NCBI RefSeq assembly: GCF_002795805.1
Contig: NZ_CP018799.1
Span: 186,001 to 250,000 of the forward strand
DNA length: 64,000 nt
Direction of reading: 5' to 3'
From: Mariprofundus aestuarium
GTDB lineage: Bacteria; Pseudomonadota; Zetaproteobacteria; Mariprofundales; Mariprofundaceae
Shown: positions 24,776 through 34,129 of the stretch, piece by piece
Numbering within the stretch: position 1 is the first letter of the stretch
Layout of the letters: every line of letters begins with the position of its first letter
Notes under the pieces: generated by a model
The model's database searches: none
Told to the model about the DNA's origin: nothing
Seen by the model: only the letters and a program-made list of their open reading frames with translations
Position numbers and translations under genes: made by a program

Positions 24776-26477
24776 ACAGGAAAAACAGCTGAGCGCTCAG
24801 GAGGTGGAGCAGCTGCAAGCGCGGGCCAAGAAGCTGGCGATGGAGAAATCCTATTTTCAGCTGGTGATGCAGATGATCACCCGCATCAGCGAAACACCGG
24901 GGCTTGAAAATGTCATCGACAGCATGCTCTTAAACACCATGAACGTTCTCGGTGGCAGCAATCTACAGCTCTACTACAAAATTGATGAGCAACTCTACTA
25001 TGCAGATGTTATGGGGAAGAAAAAGCAGCTGGTGGGGTATCCTGATGAAGTGATCGCCCGAGTATACAAGACCGGACGGGAGGAGGAGATTGAGGGAGGT
25101 TTTGAGGATACCCAGTTGAAAACCGCCGAATTCACCAAGGCCTATACCTGGGTCTATCCGCTCAAGATCAGCAGCGAGGTGATTGCTGTCTTCAGGATGA
25201 AGAACCTGCATATCGATATGCGCCAGCTATATGAGCAGCTGCCCGCGTTCTTCAACTTTGCCGCCCTGGTGCTGAAAAACGAGATCCTCGGCCAGTCAAG
25301 GTTGCAGAAGATAAACCTCCAGCTTGAAGCCGAGGTTGCAACGCGTAAACAGACCGAAAAGGAGCTTCGCATTGCCAAAGACCATCTTGAGGCGGCGGTG
25401 GAGGAGCGTACTGCTGAGCTTAGAGAAAAGTCAGAGGAGCTCGACCTCTTCTTTACCTCAACACTGGATCTGCTCTGCATCGCAGATACAGATGGGTACT
25501 TCAGGAAGCTAAATCCGGAATGGGAGAAGGCACTTGGTTATCCATTAGATGAGCTTATAGGACGAAGGTTTCTCGACCTGATTCACCCCGATGATTTGGA
25601 GAGTACGCTGCAGGCGATTGCTGCCCTGTCTGATCAGAACCCATTGTTGAATTTTACCAATAGATATCTTCACAAGGATGGAACCTATCGCTGGCTTGAA
25701 TGGCGTTCGTATCCGGTAGCTTCAACGATATATGCATCTGCACGTGATATTACTGAGCGCATGAAGATGGAGGCCGAGCTGGCTGAGCGCTCTGCGGAGC
25801 TGAAAGAGATCAATATGCAGCTTTCCCACGAGCTTGAGGAGCGCAAGGCATTCATTGAGAAGTTGGCGCAGAGTGAGAAGGAGTATTACGCACTGGTCCA
25901 TCAGCTGCAGGTGGCTGTGGTCGTTCATGACCCTGACTCCTCCATTCACATCTACAACGATCTTGCCTGTGAGCTTCTCGGGCTGACCCCCGAGCAGCTG
26001 GAGGGAAAAACCGCCTACGACCCGGAGTGGCACTTCTTCGATGAGCAGGGCACCCCTCTCAAGCCTGATCAATACCCGGTTAACCGCGCCCTTGTCTCCA
26101 AAGAGGCGGTTCGCGATTTGGTTGTCGGCGTTCAACGCCCGGCCAGTAACGATCAGATCTGGGTGCTGTCCCATGCCAACCCGATCATGAGCAGTGGCGG
26201 TGAAATTGTGCAGGTGGTGGTTACCTTTATTGATATTACCGATAAAGTGAAATCAGAAGAGGAGATCAGGCGCTTTAACACCGAGCTGGAGCAGTTGGTG
26301 GAGGAGCGCACGGAAAAACTGACCGAAACCAACAAACGACTTGAAGGCTTTAACGAGATTATGGCTGAACGCGAGATGCGGGTGGTCGAGATCAAGCAGG
26401 AGGTGAACCTGCTGAGTCAGCAACTGGGTCGCGAAATGCCCTACAAGGAGATATGGAATGCGCTTCAGGAGAAATGA
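24768..26477 (+). CDS. GAF/PAS sensor protein without kinase domain
   Basis: A soluble 569-residue sensor. A GAF-like domain (about 30-180) is followed by a coiled coil, a PAS domain with PAC (about 225-340, FTSTLDLLCIADTDGYFRKL), another coiled coil, and a second PAS (about 372-495, including YDPEWHFFDEQG). A long C-terminal coiled coil (ELEQLVEERTEKL) ends it. There is no HisKA, HATPase, GGDEF or other output domain. It probably works by contacting the kinases encoded downstream. The gene overlaps DUF1638 by eight bases and the NMT1-like gene by 20. Confidence 0.85.
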   Translation: MSEQEKQLSAQEVEQLQARAKKLAMEKSYFQLVMQMITRISETPGLENVIDSMLLNTMNVLGGSNLQLYYKIDEQLYYADVMGKKKQLVGYPDEVIARVYKTGREEEIEGGFEDTQLKTAEFTKAYTWVYPLKISSEVIAVFRMKNLHIDMRQLYEQLPAFFNFAALVLKNEILGQSRLQKINLQLEAEVATRKQTEKELRIAKDHLEAAVEERTAELREKSEELDLFFTSTLDLLCIADTDGYFRKLNPEWEKALGYPLDELIGRRFLDLIHPDDLESTLQAIAALSDQNPLLNFTNRYLHKDGTYRWLEWRSYPVASTIYASARDITERMKMEAELAERSAELKEINMQLSHELEERKAFIEKLAQSEKEYYALVHQLQVAVVVHDPDSSIHIYNDLACELLGLTPEQLEGKTAYDPEWHFFDEQGTPLKPDQYPVNRALVSKEAVRDLVVGVQRPASNDQIWVLSHANPIMSSGGEIVQVVVTFIDITDKVKSEEEIRRFNTELEQLVEERTEKLTETNKRLEGFNEIMAEREMRVVEIKQEVNLLSQQLGREMPYKEIWNALQEK

Positions 26478-27468
26478 AACCACATTAAATAATCGTAGCT
26501 GGCTGGGCATACTTATGCTGCTGGCCTGCGCCCCGCTGCTGCAGGGCTGCTCGGAAAAAGAGGAGATGACTATCGACAGGGTGCGGCTAGGTCTGGCACT
26601 GCAGCCCTCAAGCACCCTGGCACTGATTGCCAGCGAGAAGGGCTACTTCAGGCAGAATGGGCTGGATGTTGTACTGACCGATTTCCCCAGTGGTAAACGG
26701 GCGCTGGTCGAGGGGCTTTTGCCGGGCAATGTGGATATCGCCGTTGCTTCAGATGTACCGATTGCCGCAGCGGCACTGCGCGGTGAGAAGTTTAAGCTGG
26801 TTGCCTCCACGTTCACGGCCAGTAACGTGAATCGTGTCATTGCCCGCAGGGATGCAGGCATCGAAAAACCTGCCGATATCGCAGGCAAGCGGGTTGCCAC
26901 CCAGAAGCATTCGGCGGTTCACTATTTCCTGCATCTTTTCCTGATGGAAAACAGAGTAAGCGAGTCCGATATCAAACTCTCCTTCACTAGGGCCGAGGAG
27001 CTTCCTCCGGCACTGGAGTGGGGCACCATTGATGCATTTTCCATGCGCGAGCCCTATATCAGCCAGGCTGCAGAGCTATTGCCGAACAACCATGTGATCT
27101 TTGCCGCCCCCGGCGTTTACAAGCAGTATGATGTTGTTGTCGCAAGCCCTGAAATACAGAAGCAGAGCCCGGTTGTCATTGAGAAGTTTTTGCGGGCGCT
27201 GCTGATGGCCGGGCGGTTTGTCGAAGAGCATGAACACGAGGCGCAGATTATCGTGGCTTACAAGCTCGGAACCTCGGTTGAAATGATTGCTTCGGGGTGG
27301 GGGGAGTACAGCTTCCAGCTTGGCATGGGACAGCCGCTGCTGTTGCTGCTTGAGGATATATCACGCTGGATGAAAGCGGAGGGGCAGATTACCCCCAACT
27401 TCCTCGAAATGATGGCATTTGACGGGCTGGAGAAGGTCAAGCCCCAGGCCATCACCGTATTCAGGTAG
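26458..27468 (+). CDS. NMT1/SsuA-type substrate-binding lipoprotein
   Basis: A 336-residue periplasmic binding protein. The signal peptide ends in the lipobox LLQGC (Cys31), so it is lipid-anchored. VRLGLALQPSSTLALIASEKGYFRQNGLDV opens an NMT1/ThiY-like fold, and GNVDIAVASDVPIAAAAL and KPADIAGKRVATQ follow. No ABC permease or ATPase lies nearby. The next gene is a membrane hybrid kinase, so this protein may present a ligand to that sensor. GGAG at 26448 sets the start, inside the end of the PAS gene. Confidence 0.85.
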   Translation: MRFRRNETTLNNRSWLGILMLLACAPLLQGCSEKEEMTIDRVRLGLALQPSSTLALIASEKGYFRQNGLDVVLTDFPSGKRALVEGLLPGNVDIAVASDVPIAAAALRGEKFKLVASTFTASNVNRVIARRDAGIEKPADIAGKRVATQKHSAVHYFLHLFLMENRVSESDIKLSFTRAEELPPALEWGTIDAFSMREPYISQAAELLPNNHVIFAAPGVYKQYDVVVASPEIQKQSPVVIEKFLRALLMAGRFVEEHEHEAQIIVAYKLGTSVEMIASGWGEYSFQLGMGQPLLLLLEDISRWMKAEGQITPNFLEMMAFDGLEKVKPQAITVFR

Positions 27469-27476
27469 GATAATCC

Positions 27477-29864
27477 TTGAGCATCAGGCTTCGACTCCAA
27501 CTGCTGATCGTACTGTTTATTACAGCGGGTATCACGGTGATTGGGCTGCAGGAGTGGGGCCACCTGACCATGGAAGAGGCGGTGAAAACGGAGCATGTCG
27601 TTGATGAGATTGAGCGCACAGCCTTCCAGCTCACCATGCTGGCAACCGATGTTGCAGCAAACCCTGACGAGCAGCGCCCCAGACAGCAGTGGAAAACCAA
27701 GTTCGAACAGCTTAAATCGATACTGAATGATCCGCGCATTCAGTCGAAACAGGGCGAGCTGGCGATCAGCCAGCTTCGCAGAGCCATGGCTGAGATGCAG
27801 GTGCAGATGCAGCGCATGCTCAACGCGACCGGAGAGAGGAGTGGAACAAAGTTTTTCCAGGAGCGGCTTGCCCGGGAGTTGCAGGCGACACAGCTGATGG
27901 GGCAGAGCACCATCGCCAACGCGACCAACCTGCGCAATATCCTTAATCGGGGCTATTCAGAGAAGCTGCATGAAATCCGAGCGACTACCCTCTACATTTC
28001 TTCGGCAGCCATACTTCTGCTCATTACGCTCGGTGGTATGGTGTTGTTCAGGATGGTGCGTGGGCTGGCTCTGCTGCAAACGGGCATCACGCAGTTCGCA
28101 GCAGGAGAGCTGAATGAACGGGTTCCCCTGAAATCGCGGGATGAACTGGGCGATATTGCCAGGAGCCTGAACAGCATGGCTTCAAACCTCACCGAATCGA
28201 TGGCTTCCCGTGAACGGCTGGAGGGGATGGTGAAGGAGCGTACCGATGCGCTGCAGAAATCGCGGCTGGCGGCAATCAGTGTGATGGAGGATATCAACTT
28301 TCAGCGCCATCAGACCAACGAGGCGAAAAAGGCGCTGGAGAAGATAAATGTAGATTTGCAGAGTGAGATGAAGGTCAGAAAGGCAAAGGAGAGTGAGCTG
28401 CGCCGAAATGAGGCGCTGCTCAGGCAGGCCAAGTCCGGAGCCGAAAGTGCCAGCCGTTCCAAGAGTATTTTTTTGGCCAACATGAGCCATGAGCTGAGAA
28501 CACCACTCAATGCCATCCTCGGCTTCTCCCAGCTGATGCAAATGGATCCGGAGATGTCGGAGGAGAGCCGGGCAAACCTGCAGACGATCAACCGCTCCGG
28601 CAGCCATCTTCTTACCTTGATCAATGATGTGCTCGATATGTCCAAGATTGAGGCGGGTAAGATTGACCTGCAGAACGACAGCTTCAACTTCGAGGAGCTG
28701 GTCCGTGAAGCGGTCGATATGATGCTGGTGCGCGCCAGCAGCAAAGGGGTTGAGCTGTTGATTGATCCCGAATCAACCTACCCGAAATTTATCTATGGCG
28801 ATGCGGCGAAGATTCGCCAGATTCTGATCAACTTCCTCAGCAATGCTGTTAAGTTCACCGACGAAGGGCGTGTGAGCCTCCGCTTTACCTCAGAAGCTCC
28901 GAATGCGAAGGGCGAATTCATGCTGACAGGAGCAGTCACCGATACCGGTATCGGCATTGCACCTGAGGATATCAGCAAGGTGTTTGCACCGTTCGAGCAG
29001 GTGGTGCAGAAGGGTGAAGAGAAGATTGATCAGAAGGGTACCGGTCTGGGACTTGCCCTGTGCAAACAGTTTATTGAGATGATGGATGGTCATGTCGAAG
29101 TGCAGAGTCAACCGGGGGCGGGCTCCACCTTCACCTTCACCATTAGGGTGAAAGAGGCAACCTCTTCCGAGGTTTCAGAAGATGTTGCGATCCAGAAAAA
29201 AGGGGTTCCGACTGGGCTTGCTGCCGGCCAGAAGCCTGTGAAGATTCTTATTGCCGAGGATGACACGGCCAATGCGATTATTCTGGAGAGCGTGCTACGC
29301 AAATGTGGATTGCAGACGCTGGTTGTCGACAATGGCCAGAAGGCCGTTGAGCAGTTCAAAACATGGAAGCCTGACCTGATCTGCATGGACCGTCGTATGC
29401 CGGTTCTGGACGGATTGCAGGCCACCCGCCATATCAGGCAGGAGCCGGGAGGGGGGGGGGTGAAAATTGTTGCGGTCACCGCTGTGGCTTTCCGCGAAGA
29501 GCGCCAGCAGATGCTTGAGGCTGGATGTGACGACCTGGTGAAGAAACCCTACACCTTTGAAGAGATATTCCAGGCCATAGAGAGGAATCTGGAGATAGAG
29601 TTTGTCTATCCCGAGCATGATGAAGGCGGATCCGAGGAAGAATTCCAGCCGCTGAAGAACAGTGCACTGGAGGCTGCCATCAAGGAGCTGCCGCAGCCGC
29701 TGTTGGAGAAGGTTCGGCAGAGTGCACTGGAATTGGACATGGATGGTTTCGAAGCCGCCCTGCCCGAGGTGGAGAAGATCAATCCGAAACTGGCAGGGAG
29801 TTTGCGTCTTCTGCATAGCCAGCTCGATTATTCTGCTATACTTAAGGTATTGAAGGAAGGTTAG
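27477..29864 (+). CDS. Membrane hybrid sensor histidine kinase
   Basis: A 795-residue kinase with transmembrane helices at about 8-27 and 170-190 around a periplasmic helical sensor region. HAMP (about 190-245), a coiled coil, HisKA with phospho-accepting His338 (FLANMSHELRTPLNAILGF), and HATPase (FLSNAVKFT, VTDTGIGIAPED, GTGLGLALCKQ) follow. A receiver domain with Asp638 (CMDRRMPVLDG) comes next. A short helical tail with no Hpt histidine ends it. The start is TTG 27477, with AGGA upstream. A run of ten G bases at 29451-29460 lies inside the receiver domain. It sits after the binding lipoprotein and before a second kinase. Confidence 0.93.
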   Translation: MSIRLRLQLLIVLFITAGITVIGLQEWGHLTMEEAVKTEHVVDEIERTAFQLTMLATDVAANPDEQRPRQQWKTKFEQLKSILNDPRIQSKQGELAISQLRRAMAEMQVQMQRMLNATGERSGTKFFQERLARELQATQLMGQSTIANATNLRNILNRGYSEKLHEIRATTLYISSAAILLLITLGGMVLFRMVRGLALLQTGITQFAAGELNERVPLKSRDELGDIARSLNSMASNLTESMASRERLEGMVKERTDALQKSRLAAISVMEDINFQRHQTNEAKKALEKINVDLQSEMKVRKAKESELRRNEALLRQAKSGAESASRSKSIFLANMSHELRTPLNAILGFSQLMQMDPEMSEESRANLQTINRSGSHLLTLINDVLDMSKIEAGKIDLQNDSFNFEELVREAVDMMLVRASSKGVELLIDPESTYPKFIYGDAAKIRQILINFLSNAVKFTDEGRVSLRFTSEAPNAKGEFMLTGAVTDTGIGIAPEDISKVFAPFEQVVQKGEEKIDQKGTGLGLALCKQFIEMMDGHVEVQSQPGAGSTFTFTIRVKEATSSEVSEDVAIQKKGVPTGLAAGQKPVKILIAEDDTANAIILESVLRKCGLQTLVVDNGQKAVEQFKTWKPDLICMDRRMPVLDGLQATRHIRQEPGGGGVKIVAVTAVAFREERQQMLEAGCDDLVKKPYTFEEIFQAIERNLEIEFVYPEHDEGGSEEEFQPLKNSALEAAIKELPQPLLEKVRQSALELDMDGFEAALPEVEKINPKLAGSLRLLHSQLDYSAILKVLKEG
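29451..29460 (+). repeat. G10 homopolymer in the hybrid kinase gene
   Basis: Ten consecutive G bases encode part of PGGGGV in the receiver domain. Insertion or loss of a base would remove the end of the receiver. Long G tracts are typical slippage sites and are also prone to sequencing error. Confidence 0.9.
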
Positions 29865-29866
29865 TT

Positions 29867-31840
29867 ATGGTTGAAAACGATAGCCTATCGATAGCCTCGT
29901 CCGAGATTCTTGTCGTTGACGATACCCCGGCCAGCCTGAAGCTGATCACTGAGACGTTGAGGGGGGAAGGTTATCTGGTGCGCCCCGCCAACAGCGGCGA
30001 GCTGGCGCTGAGCTCGGCAACAGCCAAGCCGCCAGCGCTGATTCTTCTCGACATCCGCATGCCGGGCATGGACGGTTTTGAGGTGATTGGCAAACTGAAG
30101 GCGAATGAGATCACCCGCGATGTGCCGGTGATCTTCCTCAGTGCATCGGTCGAACTAGAGAGCCACCTCAAGGGTTTTGATCTCGGTGCTGTTGATTTCG
30201 TGACCAAACCGTTCCAGCGCCAGGAGCTGCTAGCGAGGGTGCGCACCCACCTTGAGCTCTATCAGCTGCGTACCCGCATGAAGCAACTGATAGATGAGCG
30301 CACCGCGGCGCTCGAAGAGAGCCAGACGCGCTTCCGCCGCCTAGTTGAGAGCCTGCGCAATGAATTCTTCCTCTTCGAGCGCGATGCCAAGGGCATGTTT
30401 ACCTATGTCAGCCCATCAATCAGCAACCTGCTCGGTTACAGCCAGGAGGAGTTCAAAGCCCATTATGCCGAATACCTGAGCGACAACCCGATCAATCAAG
30501 AGGTGGAGAAAAGTACCCAACTGGCTATTTCAGGAGATCAACAGCCATCCTATCAGTTGGAGATTCTTGCCAAGGATGGCTCACGCCACTGGCTGGAGAT
30601 CAACGAGTCTACGGTGATGAATGAAAATGGAGAGGTCATTTCGATAGAGGGGATCGCCCACGATATCACCGACAAAAAGGAGCTGGAGGAACAGTTCATG
30701 CAGGCGCAGAAGGTGGAGGCGCTGGGCACACTGGTCGGTGGCATGGCCCACGATTTTAATAACCTGCTGGCTGGTATTATGGGATCGCTCTATATCGCAA
30801 GGCGAAGAATCGAAAGGGAGCCTGAACAGGCGAAGGAGAAGATAGCGACGGCGGAAACCCTCGGTAATAAAGCCGCTGATATGATCAAGCAGCTGCTCAC
30901 CTTTGCCCGCCACGGTGTTGTGGAGAAATCGGCCACGCCGATCAAGTCATTGTTCAAGGAGTCGTGCAAGCTCATCGAACCGGGTGTGCCGGCCAATGTC
31001 ATATTTAAGTCCAGTTACGATGAGGCTGAAATGCTGGTCATGGCCAGTCCCGCCCAGCTGCAGCAGGTGCTGATGAATCTGGTGAATAACGCCCGCGACG
31101 CCACGATCGATGCGAAAAATCCCGAAATCACCCTTAGCCTGAAGCCCTATGATGCGGATCAGGCATTCAGGGAGAAGTACCCGGACATTACGGCGCGAGA
31201 ATTTGCGCTAATCGAGGTGAAGGATAACGGCTGCGGTATTAGCGGTGAGAATTTGGATAAGCTGTTCCTGCCCTTCTTTACCACCAAGGATCCGGGCAAG
31301 GGGACAGGACTCGGGCTGGCCATGGTTTACGGCACTATCAGTGATCACGGAGGTGTGATTGAGGTAACAAGCAGAGTGGGTGAGGGATCCACCTTCCAGC
31401 TCTTCCTTCCGCAGGAAAAGGTGGAAGAGGAGAGTTTGGGAGCAGAAGCTGAAGAGCTGCGCGCCGCTGGTGGAGAGACCATTCTGCTGGCTGATGATGA
31501 TGAGGTGCTGCTGCTCGCCTACTCCGATATTCTCGAGAGTCTCGGCTATCATGTAATCACGGCAACTAACGGTATGGAGGCGCTGAAAACCTATACGGCC
31601 AATGTTGATGGCATTGATCTGGTTATTCTTGATGTGGTGATGCCGGAGATGGGCGGCGTGGATACGGCCCACGATATTCGCAAGATCAGCCCCGCTCAGA
31701 AGGTGGTTTTCTCCACCGGTTACGATCTGAATCAGGATATGGTTAAACACCTCACGGAGCAGAAAGAGGTTATTATCAGCAAGCCGTGGGCCGTTGCGAT
31801 AGCCAGTAAAATTATTCGCGAGCAGCTCACTTCGTCATAA
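29867..31840 (+). CDS. REC-PAS-histidine kinase-REC protein
   Basis: A soluble 657-residue hybrid. The N-terminal receiver has Asp62 (LILLDIRMPGMDGF). A short coil and a PAS domain (about 155-275, FLFERDAKGMFTYVSPSI) follow. Next are HisKA with His295 (GGMAHDFNNLLAGIMGSL), HATPase (LMNLVNNARDA, KDNGCGIS, GTGLGLAMVYG) and a second receiver with Asp589 (LVILDVVMPEMGG). No DNA-binding output is present. The start lies two bases after the preceding kinase stop. Phosphate may pass from the upstream hybrid kinase to the first receiver; that link is inferred from gene order. Confidence 0.93.
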   Translation: MVENDSLSIASSEILVVDDTPASLKLITETLRGEGYLVRPANSGELALSSATAKPPALILLDIRMPGMDGFEVIGKLKANEITRDVPVIFLSASVELESHLKGFDLGAVDFVTKPFQRQELLARVRTHLELYQLRTRMKQLIDERTAALEESQTRFRRLVESLRNEFFLFERDAKGMFTYVSPSISNLLGYSQEEFKAHYAEYLSDNPINQEVEKSTQLAISGDQQPSYQLEILAKDGSRHWLEINESTVMNENGEVISIEGIAHDITDKKELEEQFMQAQKVEALGTLVGGMAHDFNNLLAGIMGSLYIARRRIEREPEQAKEKIATAETLGNKAADMIKQLLTFARHGVVEKSATPIKSLFKESCKLIEPGVPANVIFKSSYDEAEMLVMASPAQLQQVLMNLVNNARDATIDAKNPEITLSLKPYDADQAFREKYPDITAREFALIEVKDNGCGISGENLDKLFLPFFTTKDPGKGTGLGLAMVYGTISDHGGVIEVTSRVGEGSTFQLFLPQEKVEEESLGAEAEELRAAGGETILLADDDEVLLLAYSDILESLGYHVITATNGMEALKTYTANVDGIDLVILDVVMPEMGGVDTAHDIRKISPAQKVVFSTGYDLNQDMVKHLTEQKEVIISKPWAVAIASKIIREQLTSS

Positions 31841-31870
31841 CCCTGAGCTTCCCCATCTGCCGCTTTTCCT

Positions 31871-31876
31871 TATTAT
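31871..31876 (+). promoter_or_regulatory. -10-like element before copA
   Basis: TATTAT ends seven bases before the copA ATG at 31883, the leaderless spacing again. No -15 TG and no inverted repeat typical of a CueR site are present. Confidence 0.3.
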
Positions 31877-31882
31877 AGCAAA

Positions 31883-34129
31883 ATGGCTGACCTGAAAATC
31901 ATTCGACTGGCGATTGACGGCATGAACTGTGCCGGCTGCGTGGCCAAGGTTGAGGCGGCGCTGAACAGCGTACCCGGTGTCTCGCATGCCAGCGTGAACC
32001 TGGCCCAGCGCAGCGGTCTGGTTGAAGGGGAAGTTCAGGCTGTCGATCTGATTGCGGCGATTGTTGCAACAGGACGCAGTGCCACCGAGATTCACTCTGC
32101 AGCCGATGAAACGGCGCGGGAAGCCGCCGAACAGTTGCGTTTCAAGCAGCTGCTCAGGCAGTTCATGGTTGCCGCAGCAGTCGGGGCTCCGCTGTTAATC
32201 GCCGGCATGGCCGGTTGGCTGCCGCAACTCTCCACCGCATCGAACAACATCTTCTGGGTTGTGCTTGGTCTGGTTACGCTTGCCGTGATGGTCTATTCAG
32301 GCCGCCATTTCTATCTCGGTGCAATGCGGGGGTTCCGTCACCTGCAGTTCGATATGGATACGCTGATTGCCACGGGTACCGGCTCGGCATGGCTCTATTC
32401 GATGGTCATTACCCTTTGGCCAGCTTCCGTGCCTGAGATGGGGCGGCACATCTATTTCGAGGCGGCATTGATCATCATCGCATTGATTAATCTCGGGCAG
32501 GCGCTGGAGATGCGGGCACGCGGTAAAACATCGGAGGCGATCAGGAGGCTGATGGGGTTGACCCCTAAAACAGCCCGCATTGTGCGCGATGGTGAAGACG
32601 TGGATATCCCGATCGAAGAGGTGGCTATCGGCGATATCCTTCGGGTGCGCCCCGGTGAAAGGATTCCGGTCGATGGAACAGTAAGCGAAGGGCATTCACT
32701 GGTGGATGAGTCGATGCTGACGGGTGAGCCGATGCCGCTGGAGAAGGTGGCTGGCGATGAGGTGATCGGCGGCACCATCAACGGGCGGGGAAGCTTTCTC
32801 TTCTCTGCCACCCGTGTAGGCGCAGATACCGTGCTGGCACAGATTGTGGCCATGGTACAGCAGGCACAGAGTTCCAAGCCGCGTATTGGCAGGGTGGTGG
32901 ATCGGGTGGCTGCGGTGTTTGTCCCCACCATACTGGTCATTGCTGCCATCACCTTCCTGGTCTGGTTCTATGCCGGACCAGAGCCGCAGATCAGCTATGC
33001 ACTGGTCACGGCGATGACGGTGCTGATTATCGCCTGTCCCTGTGCGCTGGGCCTGGCCACGCCGATGTCGATCATGGTGGGTGTCGGCAAAGCGGCTGAA
33101 TACGGCGTATTGATCAAAAATGGAGAAGCACTGGAGCGGGCTGGGAAGCTGACGACCATCGTTCTGGATAAAACCGGCACACTGACCCTTGGAAAACCAA
33201 CTGTTACCGATTGCATTGCGCTGGCTGGAGGTCGCCATGAGCTGCTCTACCTTGCAGCAAGCCTTGAGACGGGAAGCGAACATCCGCTGGCCGCTGCGAT
33301 CATTGCTGCTGCAGCAGAACAGGGTCTTGAACGCGGTAGCTGTAAAGGGTTCAAAGCCCATGCGGGGCTTGGTCTGGAAGGGCGTGTGGATGGTCGTAAT
33401 CTGCTGCTAGGCAACCTTCGGCTGATGGCAGCACACGGCGTCACCTTGAATGCTGAAGTCAACCAGCAGGTAAACGACCTTGCCGCTGAAGCGCGAACCC
33501 CGATGCTACTGGCGGAGGGTGGAAAGGTGCTCGGCATCCTTGCCGTATCCGACCCCATTCGTGAAGAGAGCAGGGACGCGGTGAGGCGACTGCATGATCA
33601 GGGGCTGCGTGTGGTGATGCTGACCGGCGATAGCCGCGAAACTGCAGCTGCCGTGGCAAAAGAGATTGGTGTTGATGATGTGATCGCAGAGGTGATGCCT
33701 GCGGACAAGGATGCGAAAATCGCTGAGCTGCAGCAGATGGGGGAGATCGTAGGCATGGTCGGTGACGGCATCAACGATGCTGCAGCCCTTGCACGTGCCG
33801 ATGTCGGCTTTGCCATAGGAGCCGGTACCGACATTGCGATGGCCAGTGCGGATGTAACGCTGATGCGCTCCTCACCACTGGGTGTCATTACCGCTATTGA
33901 GGTCTCACGGGCGACGATGTCCAATATCCGACAGAACCTGTTCGGTGCCTTTATATACAACTCGCTGGGTGTTCCTGTAGCTGCGGGGATCCTTTTTCCA
34001 TTTATCGGTCTGCTGCTTAATCCGATGATTGCCGGAGCTGCCATGGCTCTCTCATCATTCACTGTAGTGAGTAACGCCAATCGACTGCGCCTGTTCAGGC
34101 CTGAGTCATCTCACAACAGGGGTCAATGA
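31883..34129 (+). CDS. copA: Copper-type P1B ATPase (CopA-like)
   Basis: A heavy-metal export ATPase of 748 residues. One N-terminal HMA domain has GMNCAGC (Cys16, Cys19). About eight membrane helices follow, with the CPC motif (Cys385-Pro-Cys387, [13 protein letters not shown]) that marks the Cu(+) group. The A-domain loop is LTGEP, the phosphorylated Asp429 is in [11 protein letters not shown], and the hinge is [11 protein letters not shown]. An HP dipeptide ([10 protein letters not shown]) lies in the N domain. The role is probably Cu(+) efflux across the inner membrane. It is convergent with the MFS gene and overlaps it by seven bases. Confidence 0.93.
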   Translation: MADLKIIRLAIDGMNCAGCVAKVEAALNSVPGVSHASVNLAQRSGLVEGEVQAVDLIAAIVATGRSATEIHSAADETAREAAEQLRFKQLLRQFMVAAAVGAPLLIAGMAGWLPQLSTASNNIFWVVLGLVTLAVMVYSGRHFYLGAMRGFRHLQFDMDTLIATGTGSAWLYSMVITLWPASVPEMGRHIYFEAALIIIALINLGQALEMRARGKTSEAIRRLMGLTPKTARIVRDGEDVDIPIEEVAIGDILRVRPGERIPVDGTVSEGHSLVDESMLTGEPMPLEKVAGDEVIGGTINGRGSFLFSATRVGADTVLAQIVAMVQQAQSSKPRIGRVVDRVAAVFVPTILVIAAITFLVWFYAGPEPQISYALVTAMTVLIIACPCALGLATPMSIMVGVGKAAEYGVLIKNGEALERAGKLTTIVLDKTGTLTLGKPTVTDCIALAGGRHELLYLAASLETGSEHPLAAAIIAAAAEQGLERGSCKGFKAHAGLGLEGRVDGRNLLLGNLRLMAAHGVTLNAEVNQQVNDLAAEARTPMLLAEGGKVLGILAVSDPIREESRDAVRRLHDQGLRVVMLTGDSRETAAAVAKEIGVDDVIAEVMPADKDAKIAELQQMGEIVGMVGDGINDAAALARADVGFAIGAGTDIAMASADVTLMRSSPLGVITAIEVSRATMSNIRQNLFGAFIYNSLGVPVAAGILFPFIGLLLNPMIAGAAMALSSFTVVSNANRLRLFRPESSHNRGQ

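Noticed and set aside
31841-31882. A CueR operator upstream of copA
   Set aside because: No inverted ACCTTCC/GGAAGGT repeat or lengthened spacer was found in the gap.
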